Source: Ruminococcaceae bacterium UBA1767
GTDB lineage: Bacteria > Bacillota > Clostridia > Oscillospirales > Acutalibacteraceae
Length of the DNA stretch: 42,545 nt
Assembly (NCBI GenBank): GCA_002315505.1
Contig: DCGX01000069.1
Coordinates: 1-42,545 of the forward strand
Direction of reading: 5' to 3'
Shown here: positions 15,420 through 23,062 of the stretch, in pieces
Layout of the letters: each line of letters opens with the position of its first letter
How positions within the stretch are numbered: the first letter of the stretch is position 1
The notes under the pieces: generated by a model
Told to the model about the DNA's origin: nothing
The model's database searches: none
The model's input: only the letters and a program-made list of their open reading frames with translations
Made by a program: the position numbers and the translations under genes

Positions 15420-16463
15420 TTGTTCGCAAAAAGTTATAAAATTACTGAACCGAAAAGATTCGAAATCTTCGTTGAGGATATTCAGAATCAGGATGTTCTT
15501 GTCAGACCCGATTATCTTGCAGTCTGCAAGGCTGATATAAGATATTATCTCGGCAACAGAAGTCGCACTGTTCTCAAAAGAAAGTTTCCGATGGCTCTCA
15601 TTCACGAAGCAACAGGTGTTGTTGTCCGTGACAAAAAAGGTAAATTCAAAGCAGGACAGCGTGTTGTTCTTCTCCCCTGCAGAAAAGCTGAATGCGACGG
15701 AACAAAGTGCACCGAGTGTGTAAGAAGCGATCCGCATCTGCTCGACAATTATTGTCCTGAATCGAAATTCTGCTCAAGCAATTATGACGGTTTTTCAAAG
15801 GAGCTTATGGACATCGAGGATGAATACCTTGTTCCAATCCCCGATTGTGTCGGCAGTGAGGCTGTTTTCAGCGAGCTTCTTTCAGTTGGCTTCTGTGCAT
15901 TAAGACGTGCCGGTCTTACTAAAGAGAACGCTCCCGACAACATTGCAATATGGGGCGACGGAATTATGGGCTACATCATCGCCCTCGTTGCAAAATATCA
16001 GCTCGGCTGTGAGGTTAATGTTATTGGTCTTGCACCCGAAAAGCTCGCAATGTTCGACTTTGCAAACACATATTTTTCAAACGATATTGATTCTCTTCCG
16101 AGAATGACAGTTGCAATTGAAGCCGTCGGTGGAAACGCATCCGGTATTGCCGCAAATCAGGCTATTGATAAGCTGTATTCAGGCGGTCGGCTTGTATTAA
16201 GCGGTGTTGCGAATGACAATGTTCCGCTCAACACAAGAATGATTCTTGAGCACGGACTTTCTGTTAGAGGAACTACTCGAAGCACAAGATGTGACTTTGA
16301 AAACGCAATTGAACTTCTGAGTGATGAATACTACAGAGAGCGTGTAAAAAAATTGCTTTTAAGCACTGTTGATGTAACTGACATCAAGGACTATTACGCA
16401 GTATTTGAAAAGGAGTCTAAATCAACAGCTCTCGGTAAAAATATAATGAAAATTGAATTTTAA
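15420..16463 (+). CDS. tarJ: Ribulose-5-phosphate reductase (TarJ-like, zinc alcohol dehydrogenase family)
   Basis: TarJ reduces D-ribulose-5-phosphate with NADPH to ribitol-5-phosphate for TarI. The 347-aa medium-chain dehydrogenase has the zinc region LAVCKADIRYYLG with the catalytic Cys, ALIHEATGVV with His-Glu, and a Rossmann segment IAIWGDGIMGYIIALVA near residues 176-192. An extra Cys-containing stretch (CRKAECDGTKCTEC) lies where a structural zinc lobe would be. The start is TTG at 15420, 6 nt after AAGGGTGA and 12 nt after tarI. No closer ATG exists. Confidence 0.85.
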   Translation: MFAKSYKITEPKRFEIFVEDIQNQDVLVRPDYLAVCKADIRYYLGNRSRTVLKRKFPMALIHEATGVVVRDKKGKFKAGQRVVLLPCRKAECDGTKCTECVRSDPHLLDNYCPESKFCSSNYDGFSKELMDIEDEYLVPIPDCVGSEAVFSELLSVGFCALRRAGLTKENAPDNIAIWGDGIMGYIIALVAKYQLGCEVNVIGLAPEKLAMFDFANTYFSNDIDSLPRMTVAIEAVGGNASGIAANQAIDKLYSGGRLVLSGVANDNVPLNTRMILEHGLSVRGTTRSTRCDFENAIELLSDEYYRERVKKLLLSTVDVTDIKDYYAVFEKESKSTALGKNIMKIEF

Positions 16464-16469
16464 TTTCTG

Positions 16470-16498
16470 CTCCCGACTATGATGGTCGGGAGTTTTTT
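16470..16498 (+). terminator. Terminator of tarIJ
   Basis: CTCCCGAC (16470-16477) pairs perfectly with GTCGGGAG (16485-16492), with a 7-nt loop and T6. Confidence 0.92.
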
Positions 16499-16644
16499 GT
16501 ATGATCATCTTCACTTAAAATAACAGTTTTTTATATTGTATAATAGAGGTCAATGGCTCTGCTCCTGCAATTCACATAATCTGACAAGTTACAATCACGT
16601 CGTTAAAAAAGTTGTCATTGTCATAAAAATATATTGTTAAACTA

Positions 16645-16690
16645 TTGACAAGTTATCATGCTTGTGTTATATTACAGTTGTTACGTAACA
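16645..16690 (+). promoter_or_regulatory. Promoter and candidate TetR operator of the tetR-yjdF-ABC operon
   Basis: TTGACA (16645-16650) - 17 nt - TATATT (16668-16673). The perfect 12-bp palindrome TGTTACGTAACA at 16679-16690 sits at the expected transcription start, a common site for TetR autorepression. The decamer TGACAAGTTA occurs at the -35 (from 16646) and again about 64 nt upstream (from 16582). The stretch from 16500 to the promoter holds no gene. Confidence 0.7.
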
Positions 16691-16703
16691 GGGAGATGAT
16701 AAA

Positions 16704-17351
16704 ATGCCACCAAAACCGAAATTTACGAGGGATGAAATTCTCAGCTGTGCTCTTGAAATCGCAGAAACCAGCGGTATTGAATGCGTCGTTGCACGTGAAA
16801 TTGCAAAGAAGCTCGGCACTACAACAAGTCCGATATTTACCTTCTACAACTCTATGGATGAGTTGAAAAGCGAGGTTTATAACACAGCAAGACAACAGTA
16901 CATTGACTACCTTAAGGAAAGTATCAACTACTTCCCTGCATTCAAGGAGTTCGGCTTCCGATTTATCGACTATGCCAAAAAGCACCCGAAAATTTATCAG
17001 ATGATTTTCGCCACCGACAATTCCTATGACAATTCACCTATCGGCATCGGCAAGGCCTTTGAAGAAATTTCAGACCTTATCCTAAATGAAATACAGGTAA
17101 AATTTGAGCTTTCTTTGCAGAATGCAAATGAATTGTTCGAGCAAATGCTTATTTTCGGAAACGGAATTGCTTCGCTTATAATAAGCGGTTCAGGTCATTT
17201 CAGCCGTGAACAGATTTCCAGATTTTTAGGCGAGGCCTGCAACGGAATTGTAATTGTAATGAAAATCAAGGACGGAACATATAATCAGGAAATGTTCAGA
17301 AAAATGGTGGGAGCTCTTGATATTATCCCGGAGAAAATCAATGCTGATTAA
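16704..17351 (+). CDS. TetR/AcrR family transcriptional regulator
   Basis: This 215-aa regulator has an N-terminal TetR HTH (about residues 8-54: TRDEILSCALEIAETSG ... VAREIAKKLGTTTSPIFTFY). The C-terminal helical ligand-binding domain follows, with FRFIDYAKKHPKIYQMIF typical of the WHG-like class. It likely represses its own operon through the palindrome just upstream and releases it on binding a small hydrophobic compound. It overlaps yjdF by 11 nt, which implies translational coupling. Confidence 0.88.
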   Translation: MPPKPKFTRDEILSCALEIAETSGIECVVAREIAKKLGTTTSPIFTFYNSMDELKSEVYNTARQQYIDYLKESINYFPAFKEFGFRFIDYAKKHPKIYQMIFATDNSYDNSPIGIGKAFEEISDLILNEIQVKFELSLQNANELFEQMLIFGNGIASLIISGSGHFSREQISRFLGEACNGIVIVMKIKDGTYNQEMFRKMVGALDIIPEKINAD

Positions 17352-17772
17352 CGAAAATACACACATTAATATCTCAGTGTTATTCGAAGACCCATTCTGG
17401 GTTGCCATATACGAGAGAAACAACAACGGCAGGTATGAGGTCTGCAAAATCACCTTCGGAGCTGAACCAAAGGACTATGAGGTGTACGAATTCCTTGAGA
17501 GAAACTACAAAAGTATGAAATTCAGTCCGCCCGTCAAAACGGACAAAATCGAGGTCAAGCATAAGAACCCTAAAACGGTTCAACGAAAAGCTAAAAAAGC
17601 AATTGAAGACTCCGCTACAATCGGTACAAAGGCTCAGCAGGCACTCAAACTGATGCAGGAGCAGAACAAAACCGAGAGAAAAATAAAAACAAAAGCTCAA
17701 AAGGAAGCAGAAATTCAGAAAAAATACGAGCTTCAACGGCAAAAGAAAAAACAAAAGCATAAAGGAAGGTAA
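17341..17772 (+). CDS. yjdF: YjdF family protein
   Basis: This 143-aa YjdF (DUF2992) protein has the family N-terminus (SVLFEDPFWVAIYER), a central FGAEPKDYEVYEFL and a long basic helical tail ending in KKQKHKGR. Function is unknown. In many Firmicutes yjdF lies behind the yjdF-motif RNA, which senses azaaromatic compounds, so the protein is thought to belong to a response to such compounds. Here that RNA is absent because the gene overlaps tetR, so control has apparently passed to the TetR protein. Start ATG 17341 follows GGAG; the earlier in-frame start lies deeper in tetR. Strong basic charge (many Lys/Arg/Gln) suggests nucleic acid binding. Confidence 0.85.
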   Translation: MLINENTHINISVLFEDPFWVAIYERNNNGRYEVCKITFGAEPKDYEVYEFLERNYKSMKFSPPVKTDKIEVKHKNPKTVQRKAKKAIEDSATIGTKAQQALKLMQEQNKTERKIKTKAQKEAEIQKKYELQRQKKKQKHKGR

Positions 17773-17776
17773 CATA

Positions 17777-18481
17777 ATGCTTAAAATTAACAATTTAACA
17801 AAAAATTTCGGCGACAAAAAGGCCGTCGATAATCTTTCGCTTCAAATCAATTCGGGCGAAATATACGGCTTCATCGGTCACAACGGTGCAGGCAAAACAA
17901 CCACTCTCAAAAGTGCTGTCGGCATTCTTCAGTTTGACGAGGGTGAAATATTAATCAACGGAAAATCAATCAAGGAAAATCCGCTCGAATGCAAAAAAGA
18001 GCTTGCATACATACCCGACAACCCCGATTTATATGATTTTATGACAGGAATTCAGTATCTCAATTTTATTGCGGATATCTTTGAAATCAGTGCAGGCGAA
18101 AGACAGGAAAGAATCAAGAAATATGCTGATATTTTCTCACTTACGCCTGACCTTGCAGAGTCAATTTCATCCTATTCGCATGGTATGAAGCAAAAGCTCG
18201 CTATTATTTCAGCGTGGATTCATTCACCTAAGCTCATTCTTATGGACGAGCCGTTTGTCGGACTTGACCCGAAGGCTTCCCACCTGCTCAAAGGTATGAT
18301 GAGAGAGCATTGTGACAACGGTGGTGCAATTTTCTTCTCAACTCACGTGCTTGAGGTTGCGGAAAAGCTCTGCGACAAGGTTGCTATAATCAAAAACGGC
18401 AGACTCATCAAGTCAGGCACTATGGAAGAAGTTAAGGGTGATGACAGCCTTGAAGAAGTTTTCCTTGAACTGGAGGGTTGA
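17777..18481 (+). CDS. ABC transporter ATP-binding protein
   Basis: This 234-aa ABC ATPase shows Walker A (GHNGAGKTTT, about 34-43), the signature SSYSHGMKQKLAI in place of a strict LSGGQ, Walker B LILMDEPFVGLDP, and the switch His in FFSTHVLEVAE. The SxGMKQK type of signature is typical of export ABC-2 systems. It pairs with the permease that starts 2 nt beyond its stop. Confidence 0.92.
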   Translation: MLKINNLTKNFGDKKAVDNLSLQINSGEIYGFIGHNGAGKTTTLKSAVGILQFDEGEILINGKSIKENPLECKKELAYIPDNPDLYDFMTGIQYLNFIADIFEISAGERQERIKKYADIFSLTPDLAESISSYSHGMKQKLAIISAWIHSPKLILMDEPFVGLDPKASHLLKGMMREHCDNGGAIFFSTHVLEVAEKLCDKVAIIKNGRLIKSGTMEEVKGDDSLEEVFLELEG

Positions 18482-18483
18482 TT

Positions 18484-20085
18484 ATGCTCAAAGCACTACT
18501 CAAGAAGCAGTTCATTGAACTATTTAAAAGCTACTTTGTAAACCGAAAAACAGGCAAGGCCCGTTCTCGCGGCGGTGTTATCGGATATTTTATTCTGTTC
18601 GCCGTTTTAATGCTGTTACTGGCGATTTCCTTCTACGGAATGTCAATGATGCTCGTTGAATCATTCTGCACAATGGAGCTTGACTGGCTGTATTTCGCAC
18701 TCATTGGTCTTATGTCAACACTGCTCGGCACATTCGGAAGCGTATTTAACACCTATACGGGTATTTATCAGTCTAAGGACAATGAAATGCTCCTTTCAAT
18801 GCCGATTAAGCCGTCTTATATTCTCTTTTCGAGAATTGCAGGCGTGTATGTTTTAGGCTTGCTTTATGAAGCTCTGATGCTTGTCCCCTCAACACTTTGC
18901 TACTGGATTAACTGTCCGGCAATAACGTCCGCAAAAATTATTTCCCCGATTATTCTTATTTTTGTGCTTGCGTTCTTTATTTCCGCACTCACCTGTCTGC
19001 TCGGATGGATTGTCGCCCTCATTTCAGGTAAAATCAAGAGCAAAAACAAAAATGTTGTTACAATAATAACTTCGCTTGTTTTCTTTGCTTTTTATTATTT
19101 CGTTTGTATGCGATTCAGCAGTATTCTAACTTCAATCGTTGAAAATGCAACATTAATCGGAGAGAAAATCAAGTACGTTTTCCCTGCATATGCATTCGGT
19201 ATGGCAAGTATCGGAAGTCCGATATATCTGCTCTTGTTCATTCTTTTCAGTGCGGTTTGCTTCGGTGCGACATATTTCGTTATGTCGAAGAGCTTCATCA
19301 AAATTGCAACAGGCTCAAAAAGTGCAAAGAAAACTGTCTACACGGAAAAGAAGGTCAGCCAGCAAAGCTCATCAAAGGCTCTGCTCATGAAGGAATTCAA
19401 GCGTTTTACTTCGAGTCCGACCTACTTTATGAACTGCGGTATAGGATTATTTATCATGCCCGTAGTTGGTATTATTGCGTTAGTTAAGGGCAATTTAATC
19501 ATAGGATATTTTGATATTATCCCGCCCGAATTAAAGCAGCTGCTCCCTGTAGCTGTTGCCGTAACACTCGGATTAATCGGCAATCTCAACAACATCACAT
19601 CGCCGTCAATTTCGCTTGAGGGCAAAAATTTGTGGATTTTGCAATCACTCCCCGTTGACCTGTACAAGGTGCTTCAGTCGAAGATTTACCTTCACACCTA
19701 TCTTAATAGTATTTCTGCAATAATTTCGGCAGTTATGGTCTCAATTGCGTTTAAACTTGGTATAGTTGATACAATACTGATTTGCGCCATGTTGTACATC
19801 TACACTTATTTCGGAGGCACGATGGGATTAATTCTCAACCTCAAAATGCCTAATCTCACCTGGACAAACGAGGTTGTACCAATCAAACAAGGTATGCCTG
19901 TAATGATATGTGTTTTAGGCGGATGGTTTGTTTCGGCTGCTATCGGAGGTGTGGCTTATCTGTTAAAGGACTTGCTCACTCCGACTTCATATCTCGCAAT
20001 CTGCACTGTTTTCTTCTCGGTAGTTTCGTCAATACTCGACAAATGGCTGAAGAAAAAAGGTACGGAAATTTTAAAAACATTATAA
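18484..20085 (+). CDS. ABC-2 type exporter permease
   Basis: This 533-aa polytopic protein has about twelve hydrophobic segments in two halves, around a hydrophilic central region (about 283-315, with KTVYTEKKVSQQSSSK). It resembles the large ABC-2-like putative exporters of Firmicutes in which one polypeptide provides the whole membrane domain. ATG 18484 is chosen because SD GGAGGG lies 6 nt upstream. The annotated open frame begins 6 nt earlier at a TTG. With the TetR and YjdF genes, a role in extrusion of a toxic compound is likely, but the substrate is not visible. Confidence 0.82.
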   Translation: MLKALLKKQFIELFKSYFVNRKTGKARSRGGVIGYFILFAVLMLLLAISFYGMSMMLVESFCTMELDWLYFALIGLMSTLLGTFGSVFNTYTGIYQSKDNEMLLSMPIKPSYILFSRIAGVYVLGLLYEALMLVPSTLCYWINCPAITSAKIISPIILIFVLAFFISALTCLLGWIVALISGKIKSKNKNVVTIITSLVFFAFYYFVCMRFSSILTSIVENATLIGEKIKYVFPAYAFGMASIGSPIYLLLFILFSAVCFGATYFVMSKSFIKIATGSKSAKKTVYTEKKVSQQSSSKALLMKEFKRFTSSPTYFMNCGIGLFIMPVVGIIALVKGNLIIGYFDIIPPELKQLLPVAVAVTLGLIGNLNNITSPSISLEGKNLWILQSLPVDLYKVLQSKIYLHTYLNSISAIISAVMVSIAFKLGIVDTILICAMLYIYTYFGGTMGLILNLKMPNLTWTNEVVPIKQGMPVMICVLGGWFVSAAIGGVAYLLKDLLTPTSYLAICTVFFSVVSSILDKWLKKKGTEILKTL

Positions 20086-20098
20086 GGAGTAATTATTT

Positions 20099-20299
20099 AT
20101 GGCTAAAAAACTTTACAAAAGCTCAATTGATAAAAAGCTTTGCGTAGTATGCGGCGGTATCGCAGAATACTTCGACATTGATTCCACTATCGTAAGACTT
20201 GCACTCGTTGCGTTCTGTCTTCTCGGCGGAAGCGGAATTCTTGCTTACATCATTGCCGCATTGGTAATGCCCGACAGACCGGATGATTTTAACCAATAA
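20099..20299 (+). CDS. PspC domain protein
   Basis: This 66-aa protein is an almost complete PspC domain: KKLYKSSIDKKLCVVCGGIAEYFDIDSTIVRL, followed by one transmembrane helix (LALVAFCLLGGSGILAYIIAALVMP). PspC proteins act in phage-shock-like membrane stress responses. Here it closes the TetR-regulated exporter operon, 13 nt after the permease, with a good SD (AAGGAG). It may protect the membrane during exporter activity; this is an inference. Confidence 0.88.
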   Translation: MAKKLYKSSIDKKLCVVCGGIAEYFDIDSTIVRLALVAFCLLGGSGILAYIIAALVMPDRPDDFNQ

Positions 20300-20322
20300 C
20301 ATGATAATGTTAATATAAAACT

Positions 20323-20359
20323 TCACCCTTGAAATCATAAGACTTCAAGGGTGATTTTT
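20323..20359. terminator. Bidirectional terminator between the exporter operon and mgtE
   Basis: A perfect 11-bp stem, TCACCCTTGAA (20323-20333) with TTCAAGGGTGA (20344-20354), with a 10-nt loop and T5 on the plus strand. The convergent mgtE gene ends right next to it, so it may serve both. Confidence 0.85.
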
Positions 20360-21738
20360 CAGCCTGATATTAAATTCATATTAATAAACAAGGTTGCAAA
20401 GCTGAAATAAATAAGAAGTGTTACAGCATCAACGATTGTTGTAATCATCGGTCCTGCCATCAACGCAGGGTCAATGTGAATGAGCTTTGCCACAATAGGA
20501 AGTGTACAACCGATTGCCTTCGCAACAATAACAGCACACATCATAGCAAGGCACACAACGAAGAATGTGTTCGTTTCAACAGTGTTGTGTGTTACGAGCT
20601 TGATAATCCACATTCTGCCGTAATTGACGGTCGCAAGTGTAAGTCCGCAAAGCAAGGCAACACGAATTTCTTTCCACAAAACAATCAGATAATCCTTCGG
20701 TCGTATATCGCCAAGTGCAAGTCCACGGATAACAAGTGTTGAAACCTGGTTACCGCAGTTTCCGCCTGTGTCCATAAGCATCGGAATTGATGCCGTAAGT
20801 CCGACAATCATTGCGAGCTTATCTTCGAAATTTTCAATAATCTGTCCTGTAAACGTTGCAGAAACCATAAGTATGAGCAACCACACAATTCTGTTTTTGA
20901 AAAGCGAGAACACTCCCGTTTTCATATAGTTATCCTCAGACGGAAGAAGCAAAGCCATCTTCTCAAAGTCCTCGGTGTTCTCTTCTTCGATAACGTCAAC
21001 GATATCATCGATTGTGATGATACCTACAAGTCTGTCTTCCTTGTCAACAACAGGGATTGACAAAAGGTCATATTTCTTTGCAATCTGCGCAACCTCTTCC
21101 TGGTCATCCATTGTGTTAACAAAAATCAACTGATCATCGTCGTACATTATATCCTTTACAAGTGCATCCTCCTTCGACACAATCAATCTGCGAAGGGGTA
21201 TTGTTCCGACGAGCTTTCGCTTTCCGTCAGTACAATAGCACGTGTAAATCGTTTCCTTATCAAGAGCATTCTTTCTTATCTGCTCAATAGCCTGCTTTAC
21301 AGTATAATTCTGCGGAAACGAAACCATTTCGATTGTCATAATGCTTCCCGCTGAATTTTCAGGATACTGAAGAAATTTATTAATAAGATTTCTTGTTTCG
21401 CTGTTGGTATGTGCAAGCACACGAGTTACAACATTCGCAGGTACTTCCTCAAGAAAGTCAACTGCATCATCAAGGAACATATCCTCCATGAGGAATTTAA
21501 GCTCCGAGTTAGTGATTGCATCAACGATATTCCCCTGTATGTCGCTGTCCAGATAAGAAAAAATATCGGCCGATGATGTCTTTGGCAACAAACGGAATAT
21601 CCTTACCTGGTCTTCCGGTTCCATTTCCGCCATCATTGATGCAATGTCAACATCGTTCATTTCACAAAGCATTTCTTTGATAGCCGAAAATTTGTTGTTA
21701 CTGAGCATTCTGCCGATAACTTCAAACATTGTTTCCAA
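20359..21738 (-). CDS. mgtE: Magnesium transporter MgtE
   Basis: MgtE (459 aa) is a Mg2+ channel gated by cytosolic Mg2+. Domains in order: helical N-domain (about 1-125, with MMAEMEPEDQVRIFRLLP and DDAVDFLEEVPA), paired CBS domains (about 130-255, with SIPVVDKEDRLVGIITIDDIVDVIEEE), a linker helix, and five transmembrane helices (about 285-459), with MLMDTGGNCGNQ and the pore motif TTIVDAVTLLIYF. The start is either TTG 21738, 10 nt after SD GGGAG, or ATG 21729; TTG is favoured by spacing. Transcription comes from its own promoter through a long structured leader. Confidence 0.93.
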   Translation of the reverse strand: METMFEVIGRMLSNNKFSAIKEMLCEMNDVDIASMMAEMEPEDQVRIFRLLPKTSSADIFSYLDSDIQGNIVDAITNSELKFLMEDMFLDDAVDFLEEVPANVVTRVLAHTNSETRNLINKFLQYPENSAGSIMTIEMVSFPQNYTVKQAIEQIRKNALDKETIYTCYCTDGKRKLVGTIPLRRLIVSKEDALVKDIMYDDDQLIFVNTMDDQEEVAQIAKKYDLLSIPVVDKEDRLVGIITIDDIVDVIEEENTEDFEKMALLLPSEDNYMKTGVFSLFKNRIVWLLILMVSATFTGQIIENFEDKLAMIVGLTASIPMLMDTGGNCGNQVSTLVIRGLALGDIRPKDYLIVLWKEIRVALLCGLTLATVNYGRMWIIKLVTHNTVETNTFFVVCLAMMCAVIVAKAIGCTLPIVAKLIHIDPALMAGPMITTIVDAVTLLIYFSFATLFINMNLISG

Positions 21739-21778
21739 TTTAACGCATCTCCCGTCAATCGACGCAGAGCGAAAACGC

Positions 21779-21893
21779 GTGGATCAATTCTCATGAGCCG
21801 ACACGTCAAGGACATCAACGTCGATTATTTTATTTTTTATAAGTCGTTGCCCGTAGCTACTGTCGCCGCTCACAGAAAATCCACCTCACTTAT
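21779..21893 (-). promoter_or_regulatory. Structured 5' leader of mgtE, candidate metal-responsive riboswitch
   Basis: About 200 nt separate the mgtE promoter from its start, and the middle folds by eye into nested helices on the minus strand. A closing stem pairs GTGGAT (21879-21884) with ATCCAC (21779-21784). A long stem pairs GTGAGCGGCGACA (21861-21873) with TGTCGGCTCAT (21793-21803), with a GG bulge. An inner stem pairs GGGCAACG (21845-21852) with CGTTG and GTCC (21810-21820). A GTAGCTAC palindrome lies between. Downstream, CGTC/GACG could fold next to SD GGGAG. The position argues for a Mg2+ sensor, but I do not see the M-box core sequences I know. The class is unassigned. Confidence 0.6.
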
Positions 21894-21919
21894 TGGAAAA
21901 TTAAATTTTAAAAAGCGAT

Positions 21920-21970
21920 AAAAGCCGCATTAGCATAAATAATTTTACTCTAACTACGGCTTTTTGTCAA
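21920..21970 (-). promoter_or_regulatory. mgtE promoter embedded in the terminator of the upstream mtnA-like gene
   Basis: On the minus strand TTGACA (21965-21970) - 17 nt - TAAAAT (21942-21947). The same DNA forms a terminator-like hairpin for the upstream gene: AAAAGCCG (21957-21964) pairs with CGGCTTTT (21920-21927), with a further GTTAG/CTAAT helix inside. Terminator and promoter therefore overlap almost completely. Confidence 0.7.
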
Positions 21971-21993
21971 TGTATTTTATTGATGAAAAAAGA

Positions 21994-23058
21994 TTAAATT
22001 ACCATCTCAATTTTGTTCAAATCGAGACCTTTATAATAGCTTTGCAAATCGTACGGAGTGAAGATTCCCAAATCGGTAACAACTCCGCTTACAAGCTCGG
22101 GTGGTGTAATATCGAATGCAGGATAATAGCCCTTCAGACCATCTGCGGCAGTCTTCACACCCATTGCCTGCAATACAAAATCGGGGTCTCTGTTCTCGAT
22201 TTTTACCGTGTCGATTGTCGGATGTCCGAAATCGGGTGAGCCTGTTACAAAATAAGGTATTCCCGTGTACTTTGCCGCAATTGCAATCTGATATGTACCA
22301 ACCTTATTTACAACGTAGCCATCCATACAAATCGCATCAGCCGCAGAAGTGAAAACGTCAACATTTTCCTTTTTCATTACGTAAGCAGGCATATTGTCGG
22401 TAATGACAGTGGTATCAAAGCCCATTTCGTGGCATACAGTTGCGGTAAGCCTTGCTCCCTGAAAATAAGGTCTTGTTTCGGGACAGAAAATACGAAGATT
22501 CTTTTCTCTCTGCTTTGCGACCTTCAGCATCATTCCGACGATTGTTTCGCCGAAGCACTGTGTCATAACCGTTCCGTTTTGCGGGAACATATCAACAAGA
22601 TGCTCTGCCATTTTTTCGACCTTAAAATATCTTGAATTGTTCGAATTCACTGTATGCTCTACTATTTTTTCGCTGACATTTTCTCCGCTCTCAAGTGCTT
22701 TTTCAGCCGCATCAAGGCATCCGTTTACAATGAGCGTCATTCTTGCAACCGTTGTCGGACGTGCGTGAGAGATTGTGTATGCGGCTTTTTTAAGGTATTC
22801 AAGCTGCTTGTCCTTCGATTCGTTTCGGCACTCATAGGCTGCGAGAGCCATTCCCATTGCCGCAGCGGTATACGGACCTGCGGACTGTGTTACCATATCC
22901 TTTAAAGCCTGCGTTACCTCAAGATGTGTCCTGCAGCGAACAAATTCAACCTTGCGTGGATAAATTCTTCTGTCGAGAATTCTTACCTCTCCGTTTTCAT
23001 ACCACGCAATATTCTCATACTGAAGCATAAAAGCCAAGTCTTTATCTGCTCTTATCAT
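21994..23058 (-). CDS. MtnA-like S-methyl-5-thioribose-1-phosphate isomerase family protein
   Basis: This is a 354-aa aldose-1-phosphate isomerase of the eIF2B-related MtnA family. Family signatures kept: ARPTTVARM, CPETRPYFQGARLTA, ITDNMPAYVM with the catalytic Asp, VNKVGTYQ and YPAFDITPPELV. The catalytic Cys is retained (GTVMTQCFGE), but its context differs from the usual THCNAGAL, and the usual DRIAANGD reads DAICMDGY. The adjacent deaminase suggests a nucleoside salvage route that ends in isomerisation of a (5-methylthio or 5-deoxy) ribose-1-phosphate. The divergent pocket makes the exact substrate uncertain. SD AGGTGA precedes the ATG. Last gene of a four-gene operon. Confidence 0.8.
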   Translation of the reverse strand: MIRADKDLAFMLQYENIAWYENGEVRILDRRIYPRKVEFVRCRTHLEVTQALKDMVTQSAGPYTAAAMGMALAAYECRNESKDKQLEYLKKAAYTISHARPTTVARMTLIVNGCLDAAEKALESGENVSEKIVEHTVNSNNSRYFKVEKMAEHLVDMFPQNGTVMTQCFGETIVGMMLKVAKQREKNLRIFCPETRPYFQGARLTATVCHEMGFDTTVITDNMPAYVMKKENVDVFTSAADAICMDGYVVNKVGTYQIAIAAKYTGIPYFVTGSPDFGHPTIDTVKIENRDPDFVLQAMGVKTAADGLKGYYPAFDITPPELVSGVVTDLGIFTPYDLQSYYKGLDLNKIEMVI

Positions 23059-23062
23059 TTTA

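Noticed and set aside
21779..21893. Naming the mgtE leader an M-box
   Set aside because: The position fits but the conserved M-box blocks known to me are not seen; left as an unassigned structured leader.
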